A DNA stretch of 47,201 nt from Firmicutes bacterium UBA3553 (GCA_002381185.1 DFOA01000057.1:64667-111867), one strand, 5' to 3'; positions 8,401 to 16,985 are shown, counted from the stretch's first letter. The notes: generated from the letters alone by a model not told the origin. Program-made: numbers and translations.

Positions 8401-8508
8401 CTACATAAGATATATAAGCATACTCATAAATGCTGTCAATATCATTCCTCCGGCCAGTACCAGGCAAATAACTCTCATCATAGTATTTGATCTTTTATAT
8501 TTGTTCAT
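8401..8508 (-). CDS. 35-residue single-pass membrane peptide (Prli42-like?)
   Basis: ATG 8508 has a GGAGG site 5 nt upstream and TAG at 8401. The product starts with a basic, polar head (MNKYKRSNTMMR) followed by one hydrophobic segment of about 22 residues. Size and layout are like Prli42, the tiny stressosome-anchoring peptide of Firmicutes, but the resemblance is in architecture only. It is translationally linked to the redox-protein gene downstream. Confidence 0.7.
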   Translation of the reverse strand: MNKYKRSNTMMRVICLVLAGGMILTAFMSMLIYLM

Positions 8509-8680
8509 AGTAACCTCCATAATTTCTACATACTAATAATATATATTTTATCATAATAATTATAATTTTAATAGCTTGAAGTTTAATTAATTTTATTTTT
8601 TCTTTGTAATTTATATTTAATGTTATATAATTAATATGATATTTTTATTAATTCAATTTAAGAGAAAGCAGATTACCTAT

Positions 8681-9553
8681 ATGATATATAATAAATTCAA
8701 ACAGGCTAAGCACAAAAAATTAATAATAACATCAGTTGTTCTGCTTATGTTATTTGTAATTATAGCGGTTATGGACGCAATCATCGAGCCGGAAGGATAT
8801 TTTCATCCGGACTATGACAGAAAAGATATTTCATCAATACTAGAAAAAAAGAATTTTACTGAAGATGATTACAAGGAATTATTTTATCAGACAGGTCTTG
8901 GTAAAACGGCAGTTGATGAAATTATGAATGGTCAAAACGGTGCAGATAAGATACTTGGCTATCAGGAGAACTTTTTTAAAAACAGCAATATTTTATGTGA
9001 ACCAATCGGAATTATTACCAGTCAGGAATCTATAGTCAACAGTGAAGGCAAACCAATGTACGGATTTGACCTTGCACCTTACAAAAACGGGTATGTTCTT
9101 ATAACTAAAGCTACCCATTCACTTGGATGGCGTCACGGTCATGCAGCAATAATTACAGACGCTGAAAATAAAGAAACCCTGGAAGCGGTAATATTAGGAA
9201 GCAACACAAGATTCCAGAATATAAACAAATGGAGAGTGTATCCTTCATTTATAATGTTAAAATTAAAGGATACATCACAGGAAACGCTAAATGCTATTGC
9301 TGAATTTGCAAAGGACAATTTATACGACATCCCCTATGGTTTGACTGTAGGTCTTACCAGCAAAAAAAATCCTGACCCCAAAAACATCAGTTCCACACAA
9401 TGCTCTCACCTGGCATGGTATCCATTTATGCAGTACGGTTACGATGTTGATAATGACGGTTCATGGTTAGTTACACCAAAAGATATAGCAAACAGCAATT
9501 TATTTGAAATAGTTCAGATTTACGGTGTCGACCCCAGAAATATCTGGCCTTAA
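8681..9553 (+). CDS. Membrane-anchored permuted papain-like (YiiX/NlpC-P60-type) hydrolase
   Basis: The product has a basic N-terminus and one transmembrane segment (residues 12-30), then an extracytoplasmic domain. WRHGHAAII near the middle and SSTQCSHLAWYPF near the end supply the histidine and cysteine in the His-before-Cys order of circularly permuted papain-like proteins such as YiiX/YebB. These act on peptide or amide bonds of cell wall or lipoproteins; the substrate here is unknown. An in-frame ATG at 8636 would add 15 residues, but neither start has a convincing ribosome site; 8681 is slightly favoured by an upstream AGAGAAAG. It is the only plus-strand gene in the left half of the window apart from the toxin-antitoxin pair. 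Confidence 0.7.
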   Translation: MIYNKFKQAKHKKLIITSVVLLMLFVIIAVMDAIIEPEGYFHPDYDRKDISSILEKKNFTEDDYKELFYQTGLGKTAVDEIMNGQNGADKILGYQENFFKNSNILCEPIGIITSQESIVNSEGKPMYGFDLAPYKNGYVLITKATHSLGWRHGHAAIITDAENKETLEAVILGSNTRFQNINKWRVYPSFIMLKLKDTSQETLNAIAEFAKDNLYDIPYGLTVGLTSKKNPDPKNISSTQCSHLAWYPFMQYGYDVDNDGSWLVTPKDIANSNLFEIVQIYGVDPRNIWP

Positions 9554-9557
9554 CAAA

Positions 9558-9622
9558 AAGAGATTCTCCCCTGTCACCCAAATGATACGATAATTCTTTA
9601 AGCACAGTCTGAGAATCCTCTT
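9558..9622. other. Hairpin between convergent genes
   Basis: AAGAGATTCTC (9558-9568) can pair with GAGAATCCTCTT (9611-9622) with one bulged base and a 42-nt loop, followed by a T-rich tract. It may terminate the upstream plus-strand gene or be an eroded copy of the dispersed repeat. Confidence 0.35.
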
Positions 9623-9665
9623 CTTTATCTTTCTTATCTTTCACTTATCATTTGCTGTCTTCAGT

Positions 9666-11006
9666 TCAGTCATAGTCCCCCAACGGTTCTTTTTCCATTA
9701 TATCATCAAACAACTCTTTGTAGTAGAATCTGATAAATATAGCTATTGCGGCAATTAAACAAATTGCCTCTGATATGAATGAAGACATCCATATTCCCTT
9801 TTCACCGAACAGCGACGCCATAACAATCAGACTTGCCGTAATAACCGCAAATCCTCTGCCTACTGATATAATGGCTGAATACAGCGGCCTCTCCAGTGCA
9901 GCGTAAAATCCCGAAAAGATAATATTGAATCCAAGAATCAAATAAGCGGAAGAATACCATCTTATGGCCTTTGCAGAATATTCAATCAGCCTGGTTTCAT
10001 CCGCACTTATGAATATGCCGCATATCCTTTCCGCAAACAACATGCACACGGCATATATGAGCAATGAAATAGCTCCTGCTGACTTAATCGCAGTTTTAAG
10101 AAAATAGAGATATGTCTTTGTATCCCCCCTGCCGTAGCAGTAGCTGACCAAAGGCTGATTTCCCTGGGAAATTCCTGTCATTGTCATTATTACAATATTG
10201 TTAATATACATAATTATCGTATATGTTATTATTCCTATTTCTCCTATGTTTTTAAGAATGGTTATGTTAAACATAAAAATAATAAATCCTGAAGAGAATT
10301 CCGTGATAAAATCCGACATGCCTATGAGCATTGTCCTCATAAAAACAGAGAATTCAAATTTAAAGCGTACAAATTTAATTTTAGAGCTTTTATAGATAAA
10401 ATACAAAACATAAATCATAACTGGAATCATCTGAGCAATCCCTGTCGCTAATGCCGCTCCCCTGACTCCATAACCAAGCTTTATTACAAATATATAATCA
10501 AGAGCAATATTTGTAACAGCAGAAATGCAAACACAAAGCGTGGAAAGTCTCGGTTTGCCGTCCGTCTTCACCAACACTTCAAAATAATATGAAAGAATTG
10601 GGAATACGGTAAACGCACTGATAATACCCAAATATTCTTTAACATAATTAACAGTATTTTCTGTCGCTCCTAAAAAATACGCAATGCTTTCAAGATTTAA
10701 TAGTACGACCGCAGTTACTACGATACCGATTACAATCAGCACTGTCATATTCATTGTAAAAATTTCGCTTGCCTTATTGTTTTCTTTGTTTCCCAGGCTT
10801 ATAGCTGAAACAGTTGATGTTCCCACCGCAAACATTATAGACAGGGCAAATACGGCATTTACAAACGGCATACTTATGTTAACCGCAGCAAGTGCCGTCT
10901 CTCCCACTCCTTTGGCGACAAATATTCCGTCAACCATCGTATACAAGGAATACACCCACATTGATAAAACCGAGGGTACCGCATATTTAAGAAACTTTTT
11001 TCTCAT
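9666..11006 (-). CDS. MATE-family multidrug/cation antiporter
   Basis: A polytopic membrane protein of 446 residues with about twelve hydrophobic segments and the MATE N-terminal pattern (PSVLSMWVYSLYTMVDGIFVA and, in the second half, ISQGNQPLVSYCYG). MATE proteins export cationic drugs or metabolites using Na+ or H+ gradients. ATG 11006 is chosen because AGAGGTG lies at correct distance; GTG 11015 is part of that ribosome site. It has its own strong promoter. Confidence 0.9.
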   Translation of the reverse strand: MRKKFLKYAVPSVLSMWVYSLYTMVDGIFVAKGVGETALAAVNISMPFVNAVFALSIMFAVGTSTVSAISLGNKENNKASEIFTMNMTVLIVIGIVVTAVVLLNLESIAYFLGATENTVNYVKEYLGIISAFTVFPILSYYFEVLVKTDGKPRLSTLCVCISAVTNIALDYIFVIKLGYGVRGAALATGIAQMIPVMIYVLYFIYKSSKIKFVRFKFEFSVFMRTMLIGMSDFITEFSSGFIIFMFNITILKNIGEIGIITYTIIMYINNIVIMTMTGISQGNQPLVSYCYGRGDTKTYLYFLKTAIKSAGAISLLIYAVCMLFAERICGIFISADETRLIEYSAKAIRWYSSAYLILGFNIIFSGFYAALERPLYSAIISVGRGFAVITASLIVMASLFGEKGIWMSSFISEAICLIAAIAIFIRFYYKELFDDIMEKEPLGDYD

Positions 11007-11028
11007 CATCCTCACCTCTTATCCATAG

Positions 11029-11057
11029 TTTATACTATAGTATGGTACCAATGTCAA
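11029..11057 (-). promoter_or_regulatory. Consensus sigma-A promoter of the MATE gene with overlapping palindrome
   Basis: TTGACA (11057-11052), 17-nt spacer, TATAAA (11034-11029). A perfect 12-nt palindrome ATACTATAGTAT (11032-11043) overlaps the -10 region, the position expected for a repressor operator. No regulator gene is adjacent. Confidence 0.8.
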
Positions 11058-11067
11058 GAGGAATATT

Positions 11068-11104
11068 AAAAAAAAGCATCTCATAAAGAAATGCTTTTTT
11101 TCTA
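11068..11104 (-). terminator. Intrinsic terminator after the efp transcript
   Basis: On the minus strand AGAAATGCTTTT-like arms (11098-11088 with 11082-11072, one mismatch or wobble) are followed by eight T. The flanking T and A tracts make it potentially bidirectional. Confidence 0.8.
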
Positions 11105-11111
11105 CAAAATA

Positions 11112-11471
11112 TTAATCTTCGCGTTCTTTGCTGTCCACGCCTTCAAAGTCATCATCGTAATCATCATATTCATCGTCATCATCAAAATCGAAGTCGTAAT
11201 CATCGTCGTAGTCTTCATAGTCATCATCATCTTCATCGATTTCCAAGTCACCGAATAATTCTTCTTCTACTGTTGATAAATCTTCATCTAATAAATCTAA
11301 GTACTCGTTAACTTCATCTTGTTCTTCAACTATGTCACTCATTCCATCGGCCATTTCTTCGATAACATCCAACAAAGCATTAAATAACTTGCCTTCTCTG
11401 GAGTCAGCCTTAACGTCTAAGCCATCAGCCAGACCCCTTAAATAAGAAATTTTTTCATACAAAAAATCCAT
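11112..11471 (-). CDS. CD1247-like protein with acidic tail
   Basis: A 119-residue protein whose first 60 residues (LYEKISYLRGLADGLD, then GKLFNALLDVIEEMAD) match my memory of the CD1247 N-terminal domain found next to efp in clostridia. Those homologues usually end in a zinc ribbon. This one instead ends in about 45 residues that are nearly all Asp, Glu and Tyr, and has no cysteine. Function is unknown. It starts 11 nt after the efp stop with an AAGGAGG site, so it is in the efp operon. Confidence 0.65.
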   Translation of the reverse strand: MDFLYEKISYLRGLADGLDVKADSREGKLFNALLDVIEEMADGMSDIVEEQDEVNEYLDLLDEDLSTVEEELFGDLEIDEDDDDYEDYDDDYDFDFDDDDEYDDYDDDFEGVDSKERED

Positions 11472-11482
11472 GACTTACCTCC

Positions 11483-12040
11483 TTATACTCTTGATAGATA
11501 TTCACCTGTTCTGGTGTCAATCTTCACTTTATCACCTATTTCAACGAAAAGCGGCACATTTATTTTTGCGCCTGTTTCAACAAAAGCAGGTTTATTTGCA
11601 CCTGTTGCAGTATCACCTTTAAAGCCAGGTTCTGTTTCTGTAACTTCCAGCTCAACAAAGTTTGGAGCAGTTACTTCAAATGGTTTGCCTTCAAAGAATC
11701 TCATTTGTGCGAAATCATTTTCTTTAATATAAATTATAGCATCAGCTACCTGATCATGATTTAACGGAATTTGTTCAAATGATTCAGGATCCATGAAGTA
11801 ATATAATTCACCATCATTATATAAGTATTGCATATCCTTTGTTTCTATTCTTGCCAGTGGGAATTTTTCAGTAGGGTTAAAAGTTTCTTCTCTGATAGCT
11901 CCTGTCACAATGTTTTTTAATTTACTTCTGACAAAAGCTGCTCCTTTACCTGGTTTAACATGTTGAAAATCTACTATTTGCCATAATCCATTATTCCAAG
12001 ATATAGTAATACCCTTTTTAAAATCACTTGCTGTAATCAT
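11483..12040 (-). CDS. efp: Translation elongation factor P
   Basis: Full-length 185-residue EF-P with KOW/OB/OB domains. The loop HVKPGKGAAF carries the conserved lysine that enters the P site, and the C-terminal GDKVKIDTRTGEYLSRV signature is intact. EF-P rescues ribosomes stalled at consecutive prolines. Start ATG has GGAGGAG 8 nt upstream. The gene follows the FimT-like prepilin by 44 nt and can be read from the promoter at 12544-12572; a possible additional -10 (TATAAT) lies just upstream. Confidence 0.98.
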   Translation of the reverse strand: MITASDFKKGITISWNNGLWQIVDFQHVKPGKGAAFVRSKLKNIVTGAIREETFNPTEKFPLARIETKDMQYLYNDGELYYFMDPESFEQIPLNHDQVADAIIYIKENDFAQMRFFEGKPFEVTAPNFVELEVTETEPGFKGDTATGANKPAFVETGAKINVPLFVEIGDKVKIDTRTGEYLSRV

Positions 12041-12084
12041 TAATTGTCTCCTCCTTATGTATATTATAACCAGCAGATTGCTGC

Positions 12085-12510
12085 TTATTCCAATATAATA
12101 GTTCTTCCTGTCGCGGGAACTATGGTAACACTTTTAGACTTGCCTGTCTTAGTGTCAGCTATAATAAAAGTACCTGCATGAATAGGTGTTCCATCATAAT
12201 TAAAATACAAAGAACCTGTTCCTGTATACTTTATACTATATCTTTCCTTAAATTTTACAGTTTTAACAACCTTGCCCTCATCCCTCAAATAATATTTTCT
12301 TTCAGAAGAATTTACAGTTAACTGGTATATAGATGTTGGATTTTTCATAGCTTCCATCTGAATAACTCTCACGTCTGTCAGAAATTCTTCTGCCATTTTG
12401 TCCATATATCCAAAATCTGTAGTTATTTTAGGAACACAAATTGCCATTACAATTCCCATTAAAGAAAGCATGGTAATTATTTCAAAAAGAGTAAAACCAT
12501 CATTTTTCAC
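12085..12510 (-). CDS. FimT/GspH-like minor type IV prepilin
   Basis: A 141-residue prepilin with a short class III leader: M-K-N-D-G, cleavage before F6, then TLFEI with the conserved glutamate at mature position 5 and a hydrophobic alpha1 helix. The remainder is a small beta domain like the GspH/FimT pseudopilins that prime pilus assembly. Start is GTG 12510, preceded by GAGGGA at 6 nt. It has its own promoter although it lies just downstream of cassette B, and it is the first gene of the efp transcript. Confidence 0.82.
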   Translation of the reverse strand: MKNDGFTLFEIITMLSLMGIVMAICVPKITTDFGYMDKMAEEFLTDVRVIQMEAMKNPTSIYQLTVNSSERKYYLRDEGKVVKTVKFKERYSIKYTGTGSLYFNYDGTPIHAGTFIIADTKTGKSKSVTIVPATGRTIILE

Positions 12511-12543
12511 AGTTCATCCCTCAAGGATTTAATTACATATCCC

Positions 12544-12572
12544 ATTTTATAAATTAATTCAATATTTGTCAA
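12544..12572 (-). promoter_or_regulatory. Sigma-A promoter of the prepilin-efp operon
   Basis: TTGACA (12572-12567), 17-nt spacer, TAAAAT (12549-12544). It lies in the 106-nt gap after PilW of cassette B. This separates the FimT-like gene from that cassette, or adds a second entry point. Confidence 0.82.
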
Positions 12573-12616
12573 TGTTTTAATTTCTTTAAAGTGTTATATT
12601 TTCAAAATTTGTCCTT

Positions 12617-13147
12617 TTAACTGCTTCTCATACATATAACCTGTCTCGCCTCATATGCTTGATTGCCTTTTACTAATTTTATAGTTATCTCTAAAGCGGA
12701 AGTCTGGGCAAAAGTTTTTCCTTCAGGATAAGGGGCTGCCCTAAGCTCTGAAACATATCTGCCCAGTTCAGTATCTGCCCTGACCTTTGCATTTCCGTTT
12801 CCATAATATATTATGCCATCATTCCTCACCTCAAAAATATAGCACAAACCTTCTTGTTCATTATATAAAAATAATATTTTTGAAATGCTGTATTCCCTGG
12901 CAGAATCAATCACGCGTTCGCTTTTATCCGTCCTGATATCAAAAACCCTTTTTGATTCCATTATTTTTTTTGAAATATAATTTAAAATATATTGCGATTG
13001 AAACTGGAGTTCCGAAGTATCCTTTATTTTTACAAAGTTATTTAAATTAACTGTAAAAAATGTAATAATTAAGATTGCAACAAAGCTCATAATACCAAGA
13101 GTAATCAGCAATTCAATTAATGTATACCCTTTCTTTTCAGAATTCAT
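12617..13147 (-). CDS. PilW-like minor prepilin, cassette B
   Basis: 176 residues with prepilin leader MNSEKKG, cleavage before Y8, then TLIELL and a hydrophobic helix. The segment FQSQYILNYISKK and the C-terminal YEARQVICMR match QYQSQYIINFMTNK and YKAEQVVYMR of the paralogue at 17281-17748, so the two are the same family. As a PilW/PulJ-type minor pilin it should take part in the tip or priming complex. It follows PilX of the cassette by 15 nt. Confidence 0.82.
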   Translation of the reverse strand: MNSEKKGYTLIELLITLGIMSFVAILIITFFTVNLNNFVKIKDTSELQFQSQYILNYISKKIMESKRVFDIRTDKSERVIDSAREYSISKILFLYNEQEGLCYIFEVRNDGIIYYGNGNAKVRADTELGRYVSELRAAPYPEGKTFAQTSALEITIKLVKGNQAYEARQVICMRSS

Positions 13148-13162
13148 ATCAACCTCACTGCA

Positions 13163-13708
13163 TCATAAATTAAAGTTATTAAAATAGAGCAATGAAGTAA
13201 AGTCGATTGCTCCTGATTTTGTTTTTTGATAATCAGGTATTAATATAATAATATCTGCAGATGTAACTTTTAATATTCCTGATTCAGATATATATTTTGA
13301 ACTGACTCTTATTGTTAATTTACCGTCAACACTCACTCTGCTGCAATTTAAAACTTCTATGCGAGGATTAGAGTTTGAGTTAACTCTGTTAGCTGCATTG
13401 CTGATAATGTATAGTCTGTAATTATTATAAAACAGTTCTGCCGCCTCATCATCTCCAGGTTTTGCTAACAATAATTCATCTGCCTTGTCGACTGAGTCGG
13501 CTATAGCTTCACACAAAAGTTCAAAAACTTGTAAATAAGCGTAATTTAACCCGTTTTCAGATAAATAAAACGCCTTCTTCACTGCACTGTTGCTTTTTCT
13601 GATCTGATATTGAGTCAAGCTTATATTAAGACAAGTAAATCCTAATACGGTTATTACTGCTATAATAATAGTTAACAATACTAATACAGACCCTTTATTG
13701 TTTTTCAT
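13163..13708 (-). CDS. PilX-like minor pilin, cassette B
   Basis: 181 residues; leader MKNNKG, then SVLVLLTIIIAVITVLG and a helix continuing with KKAFYLSENGLNYAY. That SENG/AESG motif is typical of PilX/GspK-type N-termini, which lack the Glu5 of major pilins. The C-terminus ends in IDFTSLLYFNNFNL, nearly the same as the last residues of the 696-residue PilX paralogue of cassette A. The middle region is short (about 100 residues of beta structure). Confidence 0.78.
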   Translation of the reverse strand: MKNNKGSVLVLLTIIIAVITVLGFTCLNISLTQYQIRKSNSAVKKAFYLSENGLNYAYLQVFELLCEAIADSVDKADELLLAKPGDDEAAELFYNNYRLYIISNAANRVNSNSNPRIEVLNCSRVSVDGKLTIRVSSKYISESGILKVTSADIIILIPDYQKTKSGAIDFTSLLYFNNFNL

Positions 13709-13731
13709 TTTTTATAAACACCTGATATAAT

Positions 13732-14121
13732 TCAATGAAATATTTTACTTCCCACTAATGAATTCACAACTTTTCCATCATCAATAATATTAACTTCAAT
13801 GGAATATAAAAAGCCTCCCTGAGGGATAACTTTAACTGTCGCACCAAACTTATCCTCTGTTTGGATTACTGTGCCTTCATACATACAGCTAATTGGATTG
13901 TATGAAAACTTCGTACAATCTATTGATTCCATTGCCTTAATTTCTTCTATATATTTCTGGGCTTCTAAAAATGATTTGTATTCATTGCTGCTCTCTCGGT
14001 TTATTTTTGCCGATAGAACGAATATACCCATTAATGGCACTATTACAATACCAAGCACAGCCATGGACAAAATGACTTCTACCATAGTAAAACCATAGCA
14101 GCAGCTCAATAACTTTTTCAT
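13732..14121 (-). CDS. PilV-like minor prepilin, cassette B
   Basis: 129 residues with the leader MKKLLSCCYG, cleavage before F11, then TMVEVILSMAVLGIVIVPLM. The downstream pattern SFLEAQKYIEEIKAME parallels LSQKCMEEIKSMEI in the paralogue at 22939. PilV/GspI-type minor pilins prime assembly or sit at the tip. The gene starts almost directly after the PilO stop with AGGTGATTT as ribosome site. Confidence 0.8.
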   Translation of the reverse strand: MKKLLSCCYGFTMVEVILSMAVLGIVIVPLMGIFVLSAKINRESSNEYKSFLEAQKYIEEIKAMESIDCTKFSYNPISCMYEGTVIQTEDKFGATVKVIPQGGFLYSIEVNIIDDGKVVNSLVGSKIFH

Positions 14122-14124
14122 AAA

Positions 14125-14715
14125 TCACCTATTTCTAACGAACGGAATAGCATAGAAATTCAAATCCATGATACCAATAACATCATTGTCATCTAATGAC
14201 AGCAATCGCATATTTGTAACAGCAATATCTCTATCATCATTTTTGATATCATCAATAAGTTCAAGCATGTCATCAAAGTTACTTTTAAATTCTATGGTAA
14301 CACGCACAGTCACTGCTGTTTTATCCTTATTATCTTCATTTGAATTTTCTTCATTATCAAAACAGACAGGAACAGCCTCAGAAAAATTAATTTTTGAAAT
14401 AATAATATTATTTTCTGAGCAATGCCCATATAAATTTGATATTATCTCTTCCTGCAAAATTCCTGTTTCCATATTAATTCTATTTATTTCATCTAATAAG
14501 CTGCTCTTCCTTTTTTCTAAGGAATCATACGTTTTAAAGTTTTGAAGCATATTGTCATAAGCATGACTGATTTCTATGTGCTTCTCTATTGTCGAATTAA
14601 ATTTTGACAGCCAGTTATCAGATGCTATATAAAAAAATAAGGCAGAAATAATCAATATAATAATTATAGCATTTAGGTATTTTACGCCGCTTTTAGTTGT
14701 CAAAGCTGCCCACAT
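14125..14715 (-). CDS. PilO-like inner-membrane assembly protein, cassette B
   Basis: 196 residues: a short N-terminus, one transmembrane helix (residues 15-30), a coiled-coil-like region (KHIEISHAYDNMLQNF to GILQEEIISN), then a ferredoxin-like fold with a FDDMLELIDDIKNDDRDI segment typical of PilO. PilO partners PilN in the alignment complex linking cytoplasmic PilM to the pilus. It overlaps the PilMN gene by 23 nt, implying translational coupling. The ATG at 14715 has poor spacing to AAAGG; an internal TTG is possible. Confidence 0.78.
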   Translation of the reverse strand: MWAALTTKSGVKYLNAIIIILIISALFFYIASDNWLSKFNSTIEKHIEISHAYDNMLQNFKTYDSLEKRKSSLLDEINRINMETGILQEEIISNLYGHCSENNIIISKINFSEAVPVCFDNEENSNEDNKDKTAVTVRVTIEFKSNFDDMLELIDDIKNDDRDIAVTNMRLLSLDDNDVIGIMDLNFYAIPFVRNR

Positions 14716-16240
14716 CCTTTAATTTGCACGCTATAGAATATGAGTATCTGCCGTCGCCTTCCTGTCTGACCTCTATAACAGGCAAATATATTTCTTCTAT
14801 AAAATCTATTTCCCTGAGATTATGTAAAAGTAAAGCTGCATCTTCCATTGATGCGGAAAAGCAGGATAACTGAGTGCTGTTTCTGTCGACAGATATGGAA
14901 GTAACCCTGGTATTTTGGGGAATTGCGCGAAAAACTTCTCTAAAGATTGTTGAACTCACATAATCGTCTTGATTTATAAATTTTTTTAGGTTTACAGCCT
15001 GCTCCAAATAATTATCCAATAAAGAAATGTCTTTCTTTAAATTTTCAATCTCACTATTGCGTCTGGCATTGTTGATATTGTCAACATATATTCTCATAGT
15101 ATCGGTTTTATTTATAAATACAATATTATAATAGCTCACCGCAGCGATTACGGATGATACAATAATTAAAACTATTGAGACTGCAGCAGAACAGAATTTA
15201 GAGCCATACCTGCATTCAATAAAATTATCGGTTGAAAAACAGATATCTTTTTTATCATTAAATAAAGATAAAATTAAAATTAAACTCTTATCCGGACACA
15301 AATTTTCATTTGAGCCTTTATTGTCAGATTGAATATCAGAAACTTGATTTATCACTTCAACTTCAATCTTTAAATTATCTGATAAAAATTTAATCATATT
15401 TTCATCGTTCGAATAATCTCCGTAGATATACAGTTTATTTATATAATTAGAATTATCTATTGAATAAAAGTATCTTATGTATTTACTTATTTCATCCAGC
15501 AATTCATTCATAAAAAATGTTGAATAATATGACTTGCTGCTGTATGAAGCCTGTGATTCTGCAGTGCCTCCGATAAAGTCATCTTTTTCATTATAAGAAA
15601 ATATCCTCGAAAAATCATTAATGCCTTTATTCAAAACACAAAAAGAAATAAATTGTGAATTTATGTTAACAAATGCATATATGCCGTTTGAATTCAGCGA
15701 ATTACCATTTATTGTTATATCATGGATAGAAATTTTATTAAGGCAGTTAAACGATACATCAATATAATCAAGCCTGAGCTTTAATTTTCTTGCCAGTTCC
15801 CTGCAGCCGTAATAAATGTCCTCCGGAAGGCAATAAATGACGTAAAAAGCATCTTTTACGTCATTCCTGCATGTTTCATCAACAATCTTATATATAATTT
15901 TATAACGGCTTAAATCAGCTGGAATTATCTGTTCTAATTCATTTCTTATCATAGATAAAATTTCATCTTTTTTGTTCAGCAGAGGAAGCCTTATCTTTCT
16001 TGTTATTACACAGCCGGAATTAATAACAAATACAGCTTTCCTTGCTTTAACGCTATTTTTGATAAGTTTCTCTTTTACCAAAGAAGCAACAGAATCAGTA
16101 TCAATTATTTTTCCCTCTTCAATTCCTGAGGCTGCAGTCAATGAAAAGCATTTTAAAACTGTCAGTGATTTACCCTTTTTTGAAGCTTCCATAATTTTTA
16201 TACTGTTATTATCAATTTCTATTACTAAAATCAAACTCAT
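14693..16240 (-). CDS. PilM-PilN fusion protein, cassette B
   Basis: 515 residues. Residues 1-340 form an actin-like PilM domain (VIEIDNNSIKIMEASKKG at the start, then RKIRLPLLNKKDEILSMIRNELEQIIP). A transmembrane helix follows at about residues 345-370, then a PilN-like periplasmic-side region with coiled coil and a ferredoxin-like domain. In Gram-negative bacteria PilM and PilN are separate and PilM binds the PilN N-terminal tail. Fusion makes this contact permanent, as reported for pilMN in C. difficile. Full-length paralogue at 24996-26621. Confidence 0.85.
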   Translation of the reverse strand: MSLILVIEIDNNSIKIMEASKKGKSLTVLKCFSLTAASGIEEGKIIDTDSVASLVKEKLIKNSVKARKAVFVINSGCVITRKIRLPLLNKKDEILSMIRNELEQIIPADLSRYKIIYKIVDETCRNDVKDAFYVIYCLPEDIYYGCRELARKLKLRLDYIDVSFNCLNKISIHDITINGNSLNSNGIYAFVNINSQFISFCVLNKGINDFSRIFSYNEKDDFIGGTAESQASYSSKSYYSTFFMNELLDEISKYIRYFYSIDNSNYINKLYIYGDYSNDENMIKFLSDNLKIEVEVINQVSDIQSDNKGSNENLCPDKSLILILSLFNDKKDICFSTDNFIECRYGSKFCSAAVSIVLIIVSSVIAAVSYYNIVFINKTDTMRIYVDNINNARRNSEIENLKKDISLLDNYLEQAVNLKKFINQDDYVSSTIFREVFRAIPQNTRVTSISVDRNSTQLSCFSASMEDAALLLHNLREIDFIEEIYLPVIEVRQEGDGRYSYSIACKLKDVGSFDN

Positions 16241-16299
16241 AATGCATTCCCTGATTTCACCTATTTTATATAACTGCTTTTACAAAATTTGGTATATCC

Positions 16300-16328
16300 A
16301 TTATATAAAAAATGTAAAATTATGTCAA
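16300..16328 (-). promoter_or_regulatory. Consensus sigma-A promoter of pilus cassette B
   Basis: TTGACA (16328-16323), 17-nt spacer, TATAAT (16305-16300), about 55 nt upstream of the PilMN start. Together with the terminator at 17199-17239, this makes cassette B a separate transcript from the main pilus operon. Confidence 0.88.
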
Positions 16329-16508
16329 AGCGTTTATTGTTAAGAAAATATCACCTTATGTTTTCTTAATTTAATAAAAATATTAAAATTAATTAATACA
16401 ATAATCATAACCTAAATATCTAACTTATAAATTTTTTACCATATGATTAGAACCTTATACATTTCTAGGATAATTTAATAAATATTTCATATAATAATAC
16501 GTACATAA
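16329..16508. other. AT-rich divergent intergenic region
   Basis: The gap between the cassette B promoter and the toxin-antitoxin promoter is strongly AT-rich. I see no gene, hairpin with a T tract, or known regulatory RNA in it. Confidence 0.5.
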
Positions 16509-16537
16509 TTGACACTATGTACATATAATTATATAAT
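16509..16537 (+). promoter_or_regulatory. Consensus promoter and probable operator of the toxin-antitoxin pair
   Basis: TTGACA (16509-16514), 17-nt spacer, TATAAT (16532-16537). The repeated half-sites GTACATAATT (16501-16510) and GTACATATAATT (16519-16530), the second containing the palindrome ATGTACAT, flank and overlap the promoter, as expected for autorepression by an antitoxin. Confidence 0.8.
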
Positions 16538-16559
16538 GGAGGTGAAGGAGTTGAATGAT

Positions 16560-16985
16560 ATGTTTCTAATAAATGCTACAGACGCCAGAAAAGAATGGAG
16601 TTCTGTCATAGATAATGCCATAAGAAAAAAACCTCAGTTTATCAAGAGGACAAGAGATAAGTTAATATTATCAAATACCGATATTTTCAAAAACCTTTTA
16701 AGTCCTTACAAATTTACAACAAAAAAGTATATAGAAGATGACGGTTCAATTACCCTCTCTCTTGACACTATCGATCTGATCGAAAATGCTCCTACTGAAA
16801 ATGAAGTCAAATTAAAAATGGCTGAAGCCATTAAAGAATATGCTGAAGATTTTTATAAAGAATTTGAATACTGGACATCCGCTCCGAACAGGCAAGAACA
16901 CATACCCTTTGTACTAAAAGCAATTTTATCCGATGACATCAATGATATAGCGGAGTCAATAGAATGCCTAAATGGAGAGAATTAA
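16560..16985 (+). CDS. Phd/YefM-like antitoxin
   Basis: The 141-residue product begins MFLINATDARKEW, the pattern of Phd/YefM antitoxin N-termini that dimerise and bind the operator, followed by IDNAIRKKPQFIKR. The C-terminal half is acidic and helical and is longer than in classic Phd (about 75 residues). ATG 16560 is chosen because the promoter puts the transcript start near 16544; AAGGAG at 16545-16550 then sits 9 nt before this ATG, while upstream TTG codons (16509, 16551) lie in the promoter or too close. It overlaps the toxin gene by 22 nt. Confidence 0.72.
   Translation: MFLINATDARKEWSSVIDNAIRKKPQFIKRTRDKLILSNTDIFKNLLSPYKFTTKKYIEDDGSITLSLDTIDLIENAPTENEVKLKMAEAIKEYAEDFYKEFEYWTSAPNRQEHIPFVLKAILSDDINDIAESIECLNGEN

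Noticed and set aside
11512..11732. Plus-strand ORFs antisense to efp, pilin and heat-shock genes
   Set aside because: They mirror conserved minus-strand genes, lack ribosome sites and show no family features.
16509..16559. Longer N-terminus for the Phd-like antitoxin starting at TTG 16509 or 16551
   Set aside because: 16509 is the promoter -35 element, and 16551 directly abuts AAGGAG; the predicted transcript start near 16544 favours ATG 16560.
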